From contig CM119269.1 in assembly GCA_051294375.1 (NCBI GenBank), positions 3,080,026 through 3,144,025 of the forward strand: a stretch of 64,000 bases of DNA, read 5' to 3'. Both the position numbers and the translations under genes were made by a program. The notes under the pieces are model-generated. The model was not told where the DNA came from and ran no database searches. It was given only the letters and a program-made list of their open reading frames with translations. Origin of the DNA: Paraspadella gotoi. Lineage: Eukaryota > Chaetognatha. Position 1 is the stretch's first letter; each line of letters starts with the position of its first letter. Of the stretch, positions 37,238-54,335 are shown piece by piece.

Positions 37238-37453
37238 TCAAGCAGCCGCTCCGGAAGCAAACCTGCAGAAATTTCGAAAAGCGAGGATGACGATGTAAAG
37301 AGCGGGACCAACTAACGCCCCTTCCGTCAGAGCGAAGTAGACGACGTGACGATAGGTGCGCTGCTGCCACATGAACGTCGCCAGCGTCACCCCCACGACC
37401 GTCATCGCAAGCGACGCCAACAGCGCCGCGAAACGTGCGGTGATTGACCTCAT
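37238..37453 (-). CDS. Two-helix membrane segment: small gene or 5' exon of LicD2
   Basis: ATG at 37453 opens a 71-codon frame with two hydrophobic helices (FAALLASLAMTVVGVTLATF and GALVGPALYIVILAF), ending at 37238. Alternatively a CAG/GTTTGC donor at 37263 joins a TAG acceptor before 37169, and the frame then runs uninterrupted through 37169-36964 into the LicD2 ATG region, giving a three-helix N-terminus. Both readings are phase-consistent; transcripts are needed to choose. No family recognised. Confidence 0.4.
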   Translation of the reverse strand: MRSITARFAALLASLAMTVVGVTLATFMWQQRTYRHVVYFALTEGALVGPALYIVILAFRNFCRFASGAAA

Positions 37454-37459
37454 GGACGC

Positions 37460-38867
37460 GAAATCGTAGAAAGGAGTCGATCGATTGCAAAGGCGAAAGC
37501 GAAGACGTCCAGGCCAGGGAGACGCGTTACGACCGTCGATGGGTAAGTGGTCACGCCAGATCTAGTACCCTGAAAGGGAGGCGATCAAGCATCCTTAAAG
37601 ACGGATGCGCAAAAGACGTTACGTTACAATGTTACAATGACGCCGCGGGATGACGCCCGGAAATGACGATGTCGATTATCATTCGTCGACGCCCAAGGAG
37701 ATCGTCTATTCATTGGCACAAGCTGGCGAAGAGAAAATATAGATATTATTTATAGTATTAAAATAGTTTTTAGTAGATCCGGAGACGATTGATTGAAAAA
37801 GACACATTTATAAGGGGAAAAAAACGAACCCGTATAAAGGACAAGCGAAAATAAGTGGAAAGAACTCAACAAAATAGACAGTTTGTGATTCGTGAAACGA
37901 GTTGTTCGTCGCTGACTCACGTTCGAATCACTTCGATGAGCTCTTCGCGTTATACTGCTCCTCTCTAGATTTCGCGTTGCAGCGGTACACGTTGCTATTT
38001 TGTTTAAACGAACTGGTTCTATTCGGATCCTCTTTTGGATGTAAAACAAAAACTTCTCGCATAGATTAGACAAAAAATTTTTTGTAGGTATGTCCGTTTG
38101 TCTGTACTGTACTGTAGATTATTCGATTTGGAGTTTTTTCTGTAGATATTGCAGAGACCTTGTATTATTGATTCCCTTTGATTTTTTTTCGCCTAAGTTT
38201 GAGACAAAAAAAGAGAGCGTGTTATGATTTATTAATTCTTCTTTGGCTATGTTATTTAAATAGCTTACGCTTCTTTGTCTTGATCATGATGAATTGAGCT
38301 ATTTAACTTTTATCTGGATATTGGGACTTATGAGCCGAAATCCATGAAAGATATTGGTTTCCAACTAATTTCATCGAATTTTTTTGTTAACATAGATAAA
38401 ATATTTTAAAACGCTTTTAGATATTTTTATTTTTTGATAAAAGAGTTTCTAACAAGAATGAAGGGCAGAAAGTAATTTTTATCCATGTGTTGTATATATG
38501 CTCACTATTATTACAGAAGTCGGCTCTTACATCCCTCTCCCCATTACATTGTTAAATATGAAATAAAAAAATTAAAAATTTAATTGAATACTTACGTGAA
38601 AAATGTTATATCTTCATATAAATTTTAAAATTTAGTCTAATTTAGTCTAATACAGTAAAACAAGCAAGCTTTTAATTTTTTTCATAATCCTAAGATCAGC
38701 AGAAACTAATTGTAACTTGAAATGCGGGCGCGGCTTCGACTTGACGTCGATCAAAACAATCTCAACTAAAACAAATAAAATTGAAATAAAGTAAACAAAG
38801 AAGAAATTTCAGTTAAAAAATAAATTAGTCTCTTATTTTAGAATTTTTGGAAAGTCAAATTATAAAA
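37460..38867. other. Intergenic between divergent LicD2 and Hippo kinase
   Basis: About 1.4 kb separating the minus-strand LicD2 unit from the plus-strand kinase. It contains G/C-richer sequence to about 37700, then A/T-rich DNA. It may act as a shared promoter region; no TATA box or gene recognised. Confidence 0.4.
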
Positions 38868-44583
<5,716 letters not shown>

Positions 44584-44805
44584 ATCTTTGAAAGATAATA
44601 TATATATATATATTTAATTAAAATGTGAAAATACATGAAAATTATACATTGTACATTTTATTGTTTTAATCATAAGCTTTTGATTAAGGCTCCGGCTAAG
44701 TTCCGGTTTTATTTCAGTTATTTCTTTTCGTGAAGTTAAGTTTTTAAAACGGAATTACTGCTTGATGTATTTTTTCTCACACCTACTCACAAACACATGC
44801 ACGCT

Positions 44806-44820
44806 TTCTTCTCTCTCTCT

Positions 44821-44903
<83 letters not shown>
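44806..44903. repeat. (TC)n microsatellite
   Basis: About 95 bp of CT repeats upstream of the secreted collagen-like gene; likely promoter or 5' UTR context. Confidence 0.95.
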
Positions 44904-44909
<6 letters not shown>

Positions 44910-45057
44910 CTCTCGTCGTTCTCTTGCTCAATATGCAAATCTCATTAGCGCGACTGATGCAATTCCACGTTTTCGAATTCACCTCAGCATTTTTTTTCTG
45001 CCGACAAGTTTCTCTCCAGTGATTTTTTTTCCTCTTGAACAAATCACTTCCCACAAC

Positions 45058-45927
45058 ATGGCGCCGGGATTTTTTTCCCTCTCCCGCGTAATCTTCATCG
45101 GCTTCATTTTCGGTGCCGTCACATTCTCTTCCGCGACGCCGTGCGCCAAATCGACGACGCCGGCCGACGCGGCTCGACTCGACTCGGCGCTGCGGGACAT
45201 CCTCGGCAACGAGCGTCTCCGTCAGTTCAAGGCCGACTTCAAGAGATGGAGGGAGGAGCATCCCGAATTGAGGCATCCTTCGCGGGAATGGTTCGTCCGC
45301 GAGTTCGACGGAGACGACGAAGGGACGTTGGACAGGGTGAAGGAGAAGGTGGAGCAAGCGTTCCGGGCGGCGAAGGAAAAGTGGGAAGAATGCGAGGAGG
45401 AAGAGGAGGAGCAGAGGGAGGAAGAGGAAGAAGAAGAGGAGAGCGAGGATGATAACGAGGAAGGGATGGAAGAATCTCAGGAATGGAAAGACGGAGAAGA
45501 ATTGGGCGAATGGCTGGGGAAATGGATCGAGGGAGAGGAAGAGAGGGAGGAGGAAAAGGAGGAAGTGATGAAGCGACAAAGAGGAGGAAGACCTGGCCGA
45601 CCAGGTAAGCCAGGTCGCGGACCCGGAGGAGGAAGGCCAGGTCGCCCCGGCAGGCCCGGTCGACCTGGTGGAAGGCCAGGAAGGCCCAGTTCTGGAGGAG
45701 CCGCGATAACTGCACCCTTAGGCCAGAACCCCGGATTGGACTCCCAATTGGATCCCTCGCTCATCAACAACGGATTCGGCGTCGGTGGGAATTTCGGCGG
45801 CGGATTCGGCGGATCCGGTCTCCTACCGCCGCCGGTTCGTCCCGGCAGACCCGGCAGACCCGGCAGACCCGGCAAACCGCCCAAAAATCCGCGACCGGGA
45901 TCGATGCCCACTTGGCTGCCGGGATGA
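45058..45927 (+). CDS. Secreted acidic protein with collagen-like G-R-P repeats
   Basis: Single open exon of 289 codons from ATG 45058. Signal peptide: VIFIGFIFGAVTFSSATPCA. Next come a charged helical region (RLDSALRDILGNERLRQF), then about 90 residues dominated by Glu, a basic site (MKRQRGGR), two blocks of G-R-P/G-K-P triplets (RPGRPGKPGRGPGGGRPGRP; RPGRPGRPGRPGKPPKNPRP) around a Gly/Asn linker, and the end TWLPG. Triplets are too few for a long collagen helix. This looks like a lineage-specific extracellular-matrix or mineral-associated protein, but no family is recognised and the function is unknown. A good donor at 45605 allows a different ending (next entry). Confidence 0.75.
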   Translation: MAPGFFSLSRVIFIGFIFGAVTFSSATPCAKSTTPADAARLDSALRDILGNERLRQFKADFKRWREEHPELRHPSREWFVREFDGDDEGTLDRVKEKVEQAFRAAKEKWEECEEEEEEQREEEEEEEESEDDNEEGMEESQEWKDGEELGEWLGKWIEGEEEREEEKEEVMKRQRGGRPGRPGKPGRGPGGGRPGRPGRPGRPGGRPGRPSSGGAAITAPLGQNPGLDSQLDPSLINNGFGVGGNFGGGFGGSGLLPPPVRPGRPGRPGRPGKPPKNPRPGSMPTWLPG

Positions 45928-45967
45928 TATCGGCAACGCGGCCATCTGGAGGTATAGTCACTACTCA

Positions 45968-46203
45968 GGTGGACTAAAATCCACCAACCGTTCATCAGCG
46001 GCCATTGGTGCCGGAGGCAAGTCATTCGCCTCCCAACCCAAAGGTTCGGGGTTCTAGCCCGGTTTGTCGTCTGGCAGTTAAGAGGACGGGGCGCTTAACC
46101 CGCCTGTAACATGGTGTTACATCCTGATCCGAAGCTCAGGCACTGCTTGTAATGAACGGTTCTGTCACTGACATAAAACAATAATTACTGTCTCTTCACA
46201 ACT
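45968..46203 (+). mobile_element. tRNA-derived SINE, copy 1
   Basis: Starts GGTGGACTAAAATCCACC. The tRNA-like head (about 45996-46062) has GCGGCCATTGGTGCCGG (A-box-like), the stem GGAGGC...GCCTCC, and GGTTCGGGGTTCTAGCCCGG (B-box-like). A unique middle leads to the end GAACGGTTCTGTCACTGACA ... TTACTGTCTCTTC. Both ends match the copy at 30729-30945 while the middles differ. Confidence 0.7.
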
Positions 46204-46364
46204 AATCAGGATTTGGCGGGAACTATAACGATCATGAACGTTGGACTTTTAATTCACTTCTTTTATATTCATTTTTAATTCTTTAATTTCAAGTTTGTTT
46301 TTTAAAATTTTATTTGATTCAAATTTAATTTTTCATTTTATATTTAATTTCATTTGTTCAATAG

Positions 46365-46589
46365 CGATTTTCGGATCAAACAACCAACTTCAATCGAAAT
46401 TCGAAGAAGCGATAGATTTGGCGAATCTACTTATGATAAACGAATTGGACAAACAGGGTAAAGTTTGGCGTTCACACAAATTAGTAAACAAGGACCGAAG
46501 ACAATTTCATAAACAATTTTTGTTTAGGAATAAAACGTCCGACGACCCCAGCGCCAACATCTCCTCCACTCAGCGTCGGCGGCGGCGGC

Positions 46590-46639
<50 letters not shown>

Positions 46640-46685
46640 GGGAATTCCAAACTACGACTACAACCAAGAGACGTGGGGTTCATAA
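46365..46685 (+). CDS. Alternative 3' exons (poly-Gly tail) of the acidic secreted protein
   Basis: From the donor CCAG/GTAAGC at 45605, the frame in phase 1 can join 46365-46457 (SKFEEAIDLANLLMINELDK) and 46528-46685 (PTTPAPTSPPLSVG, about 19 Gly, then GIPNYDYNQETWGS and stop). All phases fit, so an isoform would swap the G-R-P tail for a Gly-rich one. The intron would contain the SINE at 45968-46203. Alternatively these are exons of a separate gene. Confidence 0.45.
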
Positions 46686-46864
46686 CTAAATTAACTATAT
46701 TGTTCGATTTTATTAAAACCATCTGCCGATCGAGTAGATATCATGGTCGATGTATTTTATGAGTTGAATAAAATAGAAAAAAAAAATCGTTAATTAAAAC
46801 GATAAAATTAAAACCTTATCTTCGGTCTAATCTCAAACGTTGTCAGCGTCGACTTTATCAGCTT

Positions 46865-46896
<32 letters not shown>

Positions 46897-47176
46897 CTTT
46901 CCATCGATATATTAATAACCAAAGTCATCGTGACCAATGAACATTGTAGACTTTTTATAGATTTTCTTTTTTTTCCTCTTTAATCCTCGCATCACGTGAC
47001 TACGAGTACAACTTGAATTAAGAAACGAGACATATTCCAATTGAAAACTCTCCTACTTCTCTTCCGAGTCGCAGCTCTTAGATTTTTAAGGAGTCGTCGT
47101 CTTCATTTTTTTCGTTATTAACGTCGTCGTCGTCATCGTTCTTCGACGTCGTCCTCATCGTCGTCCTCAATCTTTT

Positions 47177-47211
<35 letters not shown>

Positions 47212-47729
47212 TTCTTGATCGTTTGTTCTTCGTCAACACGATTAGACTTCCTGGTTTGGAAAAGAGACGAAAAGTCTGGGAAATATTAGGGGAGGGGGTG
47301 AAAATTCATGAGTGGAAGGTGGAGGCGGAGCGAGGAAAGGGCAGAAGATTGTATACGGGGATGGAACATGTGTTAAGAGGAATGAATGGAATTGGAAGAT
47401 CGAAGTATGTGTCCATTTGTGAAGCTGAATTTAGTAATCAGCAAATACGGAAACCTAATGACCAAAATGAACGATGGAAGCGAACGGGAGTCAAGAAAGG
47501 GTTAACAAGAAATTTCTCCCCCCCCCTCTCAAAAAAAAGTGTCTGGTCAGGAGAAAAAAAAGGGAAGGAAGAAAGAAGGAGAAGAGATTAGGAAAGACGA
47601 ATGGAGAAGGAAGAGGAGGGGGAGGAGGAGGAGGAGGAGAAAGGAGGAGCAGTCCGTAACGCAGACCGGATGAGAGACAAGAAAAGGAATCAACAGTTCC
47701 GTTTTACACGGTCCCCCTTTTCTCCCGCG

Positions 47730-47732
<3 letters not shown>

Positions 47733-47803
<71 letters not shown>
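47733..47803. repeat. (TC)n microsatellite
   Basis: About 70 bp of CT repeats followed by CGCGCGCGC and further CT repeats (47824-47838). Confidence 0.95.
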
Positions 47804-49524
47804 ACACCGCGCGCGCGCGAACGCTCTCTCTCTCTCTCCGCGCTCGCTCGTATCTCTAAGCAACACCATAGAAAATGGCACCATAGCTATCCGGAGCAGC
47901 GGCCTGGAGGGACCCGCGTCGTCGCCTTGGCAACCGGTCGCGATTTCATTTATTTATTTTCTGTGCTTCGCGCTTCGCTAGTGAGCGAGAGAGATAGAGA
48001 CGTATCATCGGCGTGCCTTTTACCTCACATAAGTGGAATCGGCGCCGTTTGTAATTTCTTCGTTCACGGATTAACGACAACAACGACAACGCGTCGGAGT
48101 CGAATCTCGGGTAACGGATCTAGTTTCTCTCTCACAGCCACGTGAACTCACGGATTTACGAATCGACCTTCGAACGTGAAAACCGACGAGGAAAAATTTT
48201 ATTTTAAACGAACAACAACAACAACAACAAAAACAACAACAACAACAACAACAAGAACAAGCTTATCGGCTGCTCTCTCGCCACGATAATCGGAATGATC
48301 TTCACCAAGCTTTTCAGCAATCACATTTATCGTCTTCACCCAGCTTTTCAGCAATCACATTTATCGTCCTACTTTTCTCGTCGCAAACCTGATTCCATTC
48401 GTCACACCTTAATTCATTCATTTCCCTTTGATTTTCTTTATTCATTGATTATAATTAGGGGACAACAATAACAACAACGAGGAGGCTTCATCCTACGATG
48501 GAAATTCTTAGTCGTTTTTAAAGAAACTTGGCTTTTCTTTTCTTTCTTTTCTCTATATACAACCTTTTGGCCTCCGTTCTTTAGACTTCTGTTTTTGCCC
48601 TTATGTACAATTGTACATATATAAACTTTTTTCCTCCATCTTTTTTCCAAACGCTTACAACTTTCAAAATTTTTTTGGAAAAATATCAATTTCAGATTCG
48701 TAACGTACATTTTTTTAACGTACTATTTTTTTAACGTACTATTTTTATTTTTTCTAATTATTTTTTTTTTACTCTTCTGTGACTTCTTTGACTACTTTTT
48801 AACACTCTGTCACACACTTCTTTAATCTAATTAATGTGACTTATCTTTAAACTTTATTTATTACTGAAATTGTGAATAGATTTGTCCCTTTTTGCCTCTT
48901 GACGTTTTGGTTAACGAGAGCAATGAAGTGCGAGAGGAGATTGCAAAAATGTACAAAATGGAAGGAGGGTGTATGGGGAAAGGCAGTTGGATGAGTAGTT
49001 GGATGGGAAGCGTAGTAACTAGTAAATTGTGTGACGGTGAGGTGGAAGGAGAAAATAAAGGCTATGGGCAAAAGTGAACGATTCAGAGATTCAATGAGAA
49101 AACAAAGAGGACGACAGGTGAATTGAAGAGGAGGAGATGGTTAAGTCATGGGATATTTAAAATGGTATCCCACGCCTTCACGAGCCATTTAACCACTCCG
49201 ATTCCAACAACAACGATAAACAAAACAAAAAAAGGAAATCTGTCCGGAATCCCAAGTGACCGAAAGCTTTAAATGCGTTTAAATCATTCGATTTAAGCCT
49301 CATCATCGCTTTTCCCGCTTCATATTTTTTTTTGTTTACGTTTTTCTGGATTTGGATAAGCATTAGTTTTACTGAAACGCGCCCGAACGCGTAACCTAAA
49401 ATGTTGTACTTGTGACGTTACAAAGAAGCCCGGTAAAGGAGAGTTCTATTTTTGTTTTCCGTTTCGAATTTGTTATAAAAAAAATTCTCCCCTTTCTCTT
49501 TGTTGCGAGATCTATGATCATCGC

Positions 49525-49557
<33 letters not shown>

Positions 49558-49582
49558 NNNNNNNNNNNNNNNNNNNNNNNNN
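49558..49582. other. Assembly gap (25 N) after a TC tract
   Basis: N run immediately after CT repeats (49531-49557), probably unresolved microsatellite. Confidence 0.9.
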
Positions 49583-49601
49583 GTTGCTTTTTCTTGCTCT
49601 T

Positions 49602-50174
49602 GAGTTTATGGGAATTAGGGAAGCCATCGGTATTACAAAAAATGTTCTATATCACCTAATCGACAAGACACATTTTTTTGTCAGTTAATTTTAAACGTTA
49701 TTTCATGTCTTTGTTAATATATAGCACCGAAGCTAGTTTTTGCGGTTCAACGAAATTGGTACTTTTCCTTAGGGTTAATATACAAATTGTATTTGGGACC
49801 GAGTCAAGCACTCGATGAAAAACGATTCTCCTTTATCGTTTTGCTTTTTCGGCAAAGGGAACGCAGGGATCGAGGAGGGTGAGTCTGAGAGAAGCAGAAG
49901 AGAGACGACGAGAGTAGAGAGAGAAAGAGAGAGAAGATAGACGAGAGAGACGAGAGCAGACCCCTCCCTCGATCCTGCGTTTCTCCTTTTGCCGAAAAAG
50001 CAAAACCATAAAGAGATCGTTTTTCAATCGCCAAATTCGTTGAACCTAGCTTCGATGTATATATTAACAAACATGAAATAACGTTATAATTAACTGACAA
50101 AAAAAATGTTCTTTCGATTAGGTGATATAGAACATTTTGTAATCCGATGGCTTCCTAATTCCCAATAAACTCAA
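49602..50174. mobile_element. Foldback/MITE-like element
   Basis: Left arm (49602-49875) begins GAGTTTATGGGAATTAGGGA; the right arm (about 49955-50174) ends with the complement TTCCTAATTCCCAATAAACTC. Internal landmarks are also mirrored: TATATCACCTAATCGA, CATGAAATAACGTTAT, GCAAAAGG...CCTTTTGC. The centre is GA-rich. It is flanked by a TC tract plus gap and an A-run plus gap. No coding capacity. Confidence 0.8.
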
Positions 50175-50185
50175 ACAAAAAAAAA

Positions 50186-50267
50186 NNNNNNNNNNNNNNN
50201 NNNNNNNNNNNNNNNNNNNNNNNNNNNNNNNNNNNNNNNNNNNNNNNNNNNNNNNNNNNNNNNNNNN
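50186..50267. other. Assembly gap (82 N)
   Basis: N run after an A-run at the right edge of the foldback element. Confidence 0.9.
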
Positions 50268-50770
50268 CTGCAACGAAACCGTATGCAAAATATCAAACGT
50301 CTTCCCGCTTTTGCTTTTCTTCTTTTTTTAATTTTCACGCAAAATTGTGTTTGTTTACAAACGGAACCACGTTTTTGCTCACGCCCCGCGTATGAAAAAC
50401 ATATATGCATATCGCCGCCAAATTAACTTTTTGCCGCTAAAACTTTCGCCGATTCTTTGTTTTTGTTTTCGAACGAACGTCGTAAGCATATCACGGATTT
50501 TAAAAACTCATCGAAATTTTCGCTTCTTTTATTGATAAAATTGTTTGCTTTGGCTTCGATCGACTAAATTATTTTTTTTTGTCCGACGTGAAAAAAAAAC
50601 AAAAAAAACCTCAATTATCTTCGCCATAATTTTGGATTAGCCTCTACGCCCACCCGACTGCCGCGTCGCGCGATTTTTGCCATTTTCTCTCGAATCGAAA
50701 GAGCGACTCTTGCGCCATCACTCGGATTTTCTATCCTCATACCCGACGGAGAATGTTTCGCATTCGGATC

Positions 50771-50777
50771 TATAAAA
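50771..50777 (+). promoter_or_regulatory. TATA box of the Thr-rich gene
   Basis: TATAAAA about 130 bp before the ATG at 50900, in a G/C-richer context. The position fits a promoter with a roughly 100-nt 5' UTR. Confidence 0.4.
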
Positions 50778-50899
50778 TAACGACGACGACAACTCCGGCG
50801 TTATCGCCGACGCCGTTCCTCGCCAAAGATCGTCGTCTCGACAAAAACAAAAAAGAATCTACATAATTCTATCTACGTATGTTGTAACTTTTAGTCGCC

Positions 50900-51152
50900 A
50901 TGGCGACAGCAGCTTCCACGCCGCCGGTCGCCACGGCGTCGCCGGCCGGAAACGGAGGCGCGCCGCCGGAAAAAACCGATCGCGACGGAACCGTCGCCGG
51001 AAAGAAGAATTTTTGTGACGGAAAATCGAAAGACTCGAATCGGATTAAATCGACGACGACGACGATGATGACGACGACGACGTCGATGACGACGATGACG
51101 ACGACGACGACGACATCATCGTCGTCGTCGAAACAAAAATCCTCGACCAACG
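50900..51152 (+). CDS. 5' part of a Thr-rich low-complexity protein, cut by a gap
   Basis: ATG at 50900 in the strong context GTCGCCATGG. The first 50 residues are Ala/Pro/Gly/Lys-rich (MATAASTPPVATASPAGNGG); then an ACG/ATG triplet run encodes mostly Thr with Met and Ser. The frame enters the gap at 51153, so length and function are unknown. The triplet run is mirrored in codon choice by GAC/GTC tracts elsewhere in the window. Confidence 0.45.
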
Positions 51153-52185
51153 NNNNNNNNNNNNNNNNNNNNNNNNNNNNNNNNNNNNNNNNNNNNNNNN
51201 NNNNNNNNNNNNNNNNNNNNNNNNNNNNNNNNNNNNNNNNNNNNNNNNNNNNNNNNNNNNNNNNNNNNNNNNNNNNNNNNNNNNNNNNNNNNNNNNNNNN
51301 NNNNNNNNNNNNNNNNNNNNNNNNNNNNNNNNNNNNNNNNNNNNNNNNNNNNNNNNNNNNNNNNNNNCTCTCTCTCTCTCTCTTACTTATTTAATATGCA
51401 TCACATATATTCTTCACTTTTACAAAAAAGAAGTTGAAAAATAATAATAATTTTCGTTGCTCAATACTTTGTAAAAAATTTATTTATGAAGATTGCAAAA
51501 TTACTTGTTTAACTATTTTAATTCTTAGATTTTCTAATATTTATTAAAATTATATATTACAAATTCTATATTTTTTATTTTTNNNNNNNNNNNNNNNNNN
51601 NNNNNNNNNNNNNNNNNNNNNNNNNNNNNNNNNNNNNNNNNNNNNNNNNNNNNNNNNNNNNNNNNNNNNNNNNNNNNNNNNNNNNNNNNNNNNNNNNNNN
51701 NNNNNNNNNNNNNNNNNNNNNNNNNNNNNNNNNNNNNNNNNNNNNNNNNNNNNNNNNNNNNNNNNNNNNNNNNNNNNNNNNNNNNNNNNNNNNNNNNNNN
51801 NNNNNNNNNCTAAATCTGAAAATATTATATTATTAATGGGAGAGTAGTTAGTAGTTAGTAGTTATTATTCCTGAATTTTCCGAAGATAGCTCTTGTAAAT
51901 GGCTAAAAACCAAAACCATAGGCAATAAAAATCCTCCGAATGGAAACGAGANNNNNNNNNNNNNNNNNNNNNNNNNNNNNNNNNNNNNNNNNNNNNNNNN
52001 NNNNNNNNNNNNNNNNNNNNNNNNNNNNNNNNNNNNNNNNNNNNNNNNNNNNNNNNNNNNNNNNNNNNNNNNNNNNNNNNNNNNNNNNNNNNNNNNNNNN
52101 NNNNNNNNNNNNNNNNNNNNNNNNNNNNNNNNNNNNNNNNNNNNNNNNNNNNNNNNNNNNNNNNNNNNNNNNNNNNNNNNNNNNN
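51153..52185. other. Three assembly gaps and low-complexity islands
   Basis: N at 51153-51367, 51583-51809 and 51952-52185. The short islands between them are A/T-rich or start with CT repeats. Downstream exons of the Thr-rich gene could lie here. Confidence 0.9.
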
Positions 52186-52406
52186 GAGAGGGAAATGAAA
52201 GAGACATAGAACTTGTTGCGTGGCGTTTAGTCCATTAAGGGTTTTTCTTTTTTACTTCAATTTTCTCTCCTTCTTCGATCCGCACGCAAGCAAAGCTTGC
52301 AAAATGAAAAAAACGTTGGGGCGGGGGAGCTGGGTTAAATGAAGGCAAAGGGAGACTGATAAAGAAGAAAAGGCGGCACATCGTCTATCCCCTCGACGTT
52401 GACGGG

Positions 52407-52410
<4 letters not shown>

Positions 52411-52482
<72 letters not shown>
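52411..52482. repeat. (GA)n microsatellite
   Basis: About 70 bp of AG repeats, closely followed by about 70 bp of GTC triplets (52543-52612). Confidence 0.95.
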
Positions 52483-52576
52483 CAGAATAGAGAGCAGAGC
52501 GGAAAGGCGGGCCACGTTGTGTGCTGCGTGAAGGGCTGTCGTCGTCGTCTCTCGTCGTCGTCGTCGTCGTCGTCGT

Positions 52577-52610
<34 letters not shown>

Positions 52611-54257
52611 GGGGAAACGAGTGTTTTTCAATTTGGGGAAACAGCAACACGTAGTTGGAATCGCGTGGCTCGTGGAAAAGAGGCGGGGCCTGTGCTTGGG
52701 GGGGGGGGGGAAGGCGTGATGGAACCGGCATGGGAAAGGTTGCGGTTGGCATCTCGCCGGGGAGACTATGTCTGAAAGTGGGGAGAATGGCGTAGTTTGC
52801 TATGGGGAGAGGGGAGTGAGGGAAAAGAGGAGAGGAAAAAAGAAAGGTGGAGGAATATTTATATATCTATATATATTATTATGTATTAATATATTTATAA
52901 TTGAATAGAGAGAAGAAACGAGCTTTGTGTGGATGATGAAAAGTGTGGAGTTAAAAAAATACAGAAAATTATTCTAATCAAATTGTCTATTTTACTAATT
53001 CGGTCTTCGTTGTCTTCGTCGTCTTCATCGTCTGGGTTTTCAACTTTTAATTCTTTACCTTTATTGTTACTTTTTCTTTGGGTTAATAATAGTTATTTTT
53101 TGGTTCAAGTTAAAAGGCTAATTTAATGAAATAAAAATACGCTATCAAGATTCATTTTACCCTAAATACATGTTGCTGGCTATTATTCACGTGTAGTGCA
53201 ATGATAAAATTAAATTCAAAATAAAAACCAATTTAAAAAGAATTCTTCACACCGCCGTCGACCTCGCTTGTTTATCATTTTAATCAAAGTTAAAATCTTT
53301 TTTGGCGTTCACAATTCGTTTGCTCCCGCCCCATGACTCATCCATCTGCCTCCTCCTCCTCCTCCTCCCCTTGAGGATCATCGTTGACATGCGTTGCATC
53401 TTCTTGCCCTCCTCCTCCTCCTCCTCCTCCTCATCCTCATCCTTCACGTGAAAGAGGCGCTCGCCCTTCGAATGCCTTCACATATAAACCTTTTTTAGCC
53501 TCTTCACTTCGGAGGAGAATCGCTTCCTAATCGATGACAATTAATAATATTGATCATCCTCAAAGGAAAATAATTTAAAAGGTGATTTGGCAAAAAAATA
53601 GAACAAACTGAAGCTAGAATTGTAGTGAATTAATAAATAAATTAATTAAAGGGCAAAAAGGGAGAGTCAAAACGAAATTGATGGATCATTCGACGAGACG
53701 GTCGCCTTGAGATAAAAAAAAACAAAAAAAAACAAACAAATGAGCAGCGATACGGGAATGAAATTAAATGACTCACATATTTCCGCTGGAGTGACTGAGG
53801 AATAATTATTAATTAAATTATCCCCCCCCTTCCGCCTCACGTTCCTCCTCAGTTTTATGCTAAGCCCCTGCTGACGAGATTTCGTCTGGTCAGTTGGTCA
53901 GTTGGCCATTTGAGCAGTCTGTCCTTTAAAAAAGATAAATTGGGGAAATTTGGAAAAAAATGAATAAATATTTAATGACTAGCGATTCGCACTGCTGGTA
54001 GTGTTTTCTTAAAAAATATAGTCATTGATAAAAGGGTCTTCAGTCGATTATCATCAGGGGTTTTATTAATATTTTAGTAGCTTGGTTGGTTAAATCTAAC
54101 AGTTGTCTCTTGAAATTATAACAAGAATTTTTAAAGAGGGCTTTATGCGTATTAAAATCTGATGACGTTGATTCGGCCACTGTATCAAATGTCCCAACAA
54201 GAGACTCGGGCTAAAAATTAAATGTTTTTTTTTATTTTCAATAATCACAAAAATAAG

Positions 54258-54258
<1 letters not shown>

Positions 54259-54305
<47 letters not shown>

Positions 54306-54335
54306 AATGAGAGAGAGAGAGAGAGAGAGAGACGG
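54259..54335. repeat. (GA)n microsatellite
   Basis: About 75 bp of interrupted AG repeats. Confidence 0.95.

Larger units (their letters stand above)
46686..50860. other. Repeat-rich interval without recognised gene
   Basis: Contains CGT/GTC triplet tracts (46863-46896, 47176-47213), a purine-rich stretch (47280-47660), a (TC)n tract (47733-47803), an AAC-rich run (48215-48262) and a foldback element (49602-50174). Sequence at 47870-48150 is G/C-richer and could be a 5' UTR or promoter. Short open frames there show no recognisable domains. Confidence 0.5.

Noticed and set aside
44762-45057. Long upstream extension of the secreted gene through the TC tract
   Set aside because: It translates the microsatellite as Leu/Ser; the ATG at 45058 starts directly at a clear signal peptide.
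52252-52752. Overlapping long frames rich in Arg, Asp, Thr or Ser
   Set aside because: They are GTC and GA repeats read in several frames on both strands.
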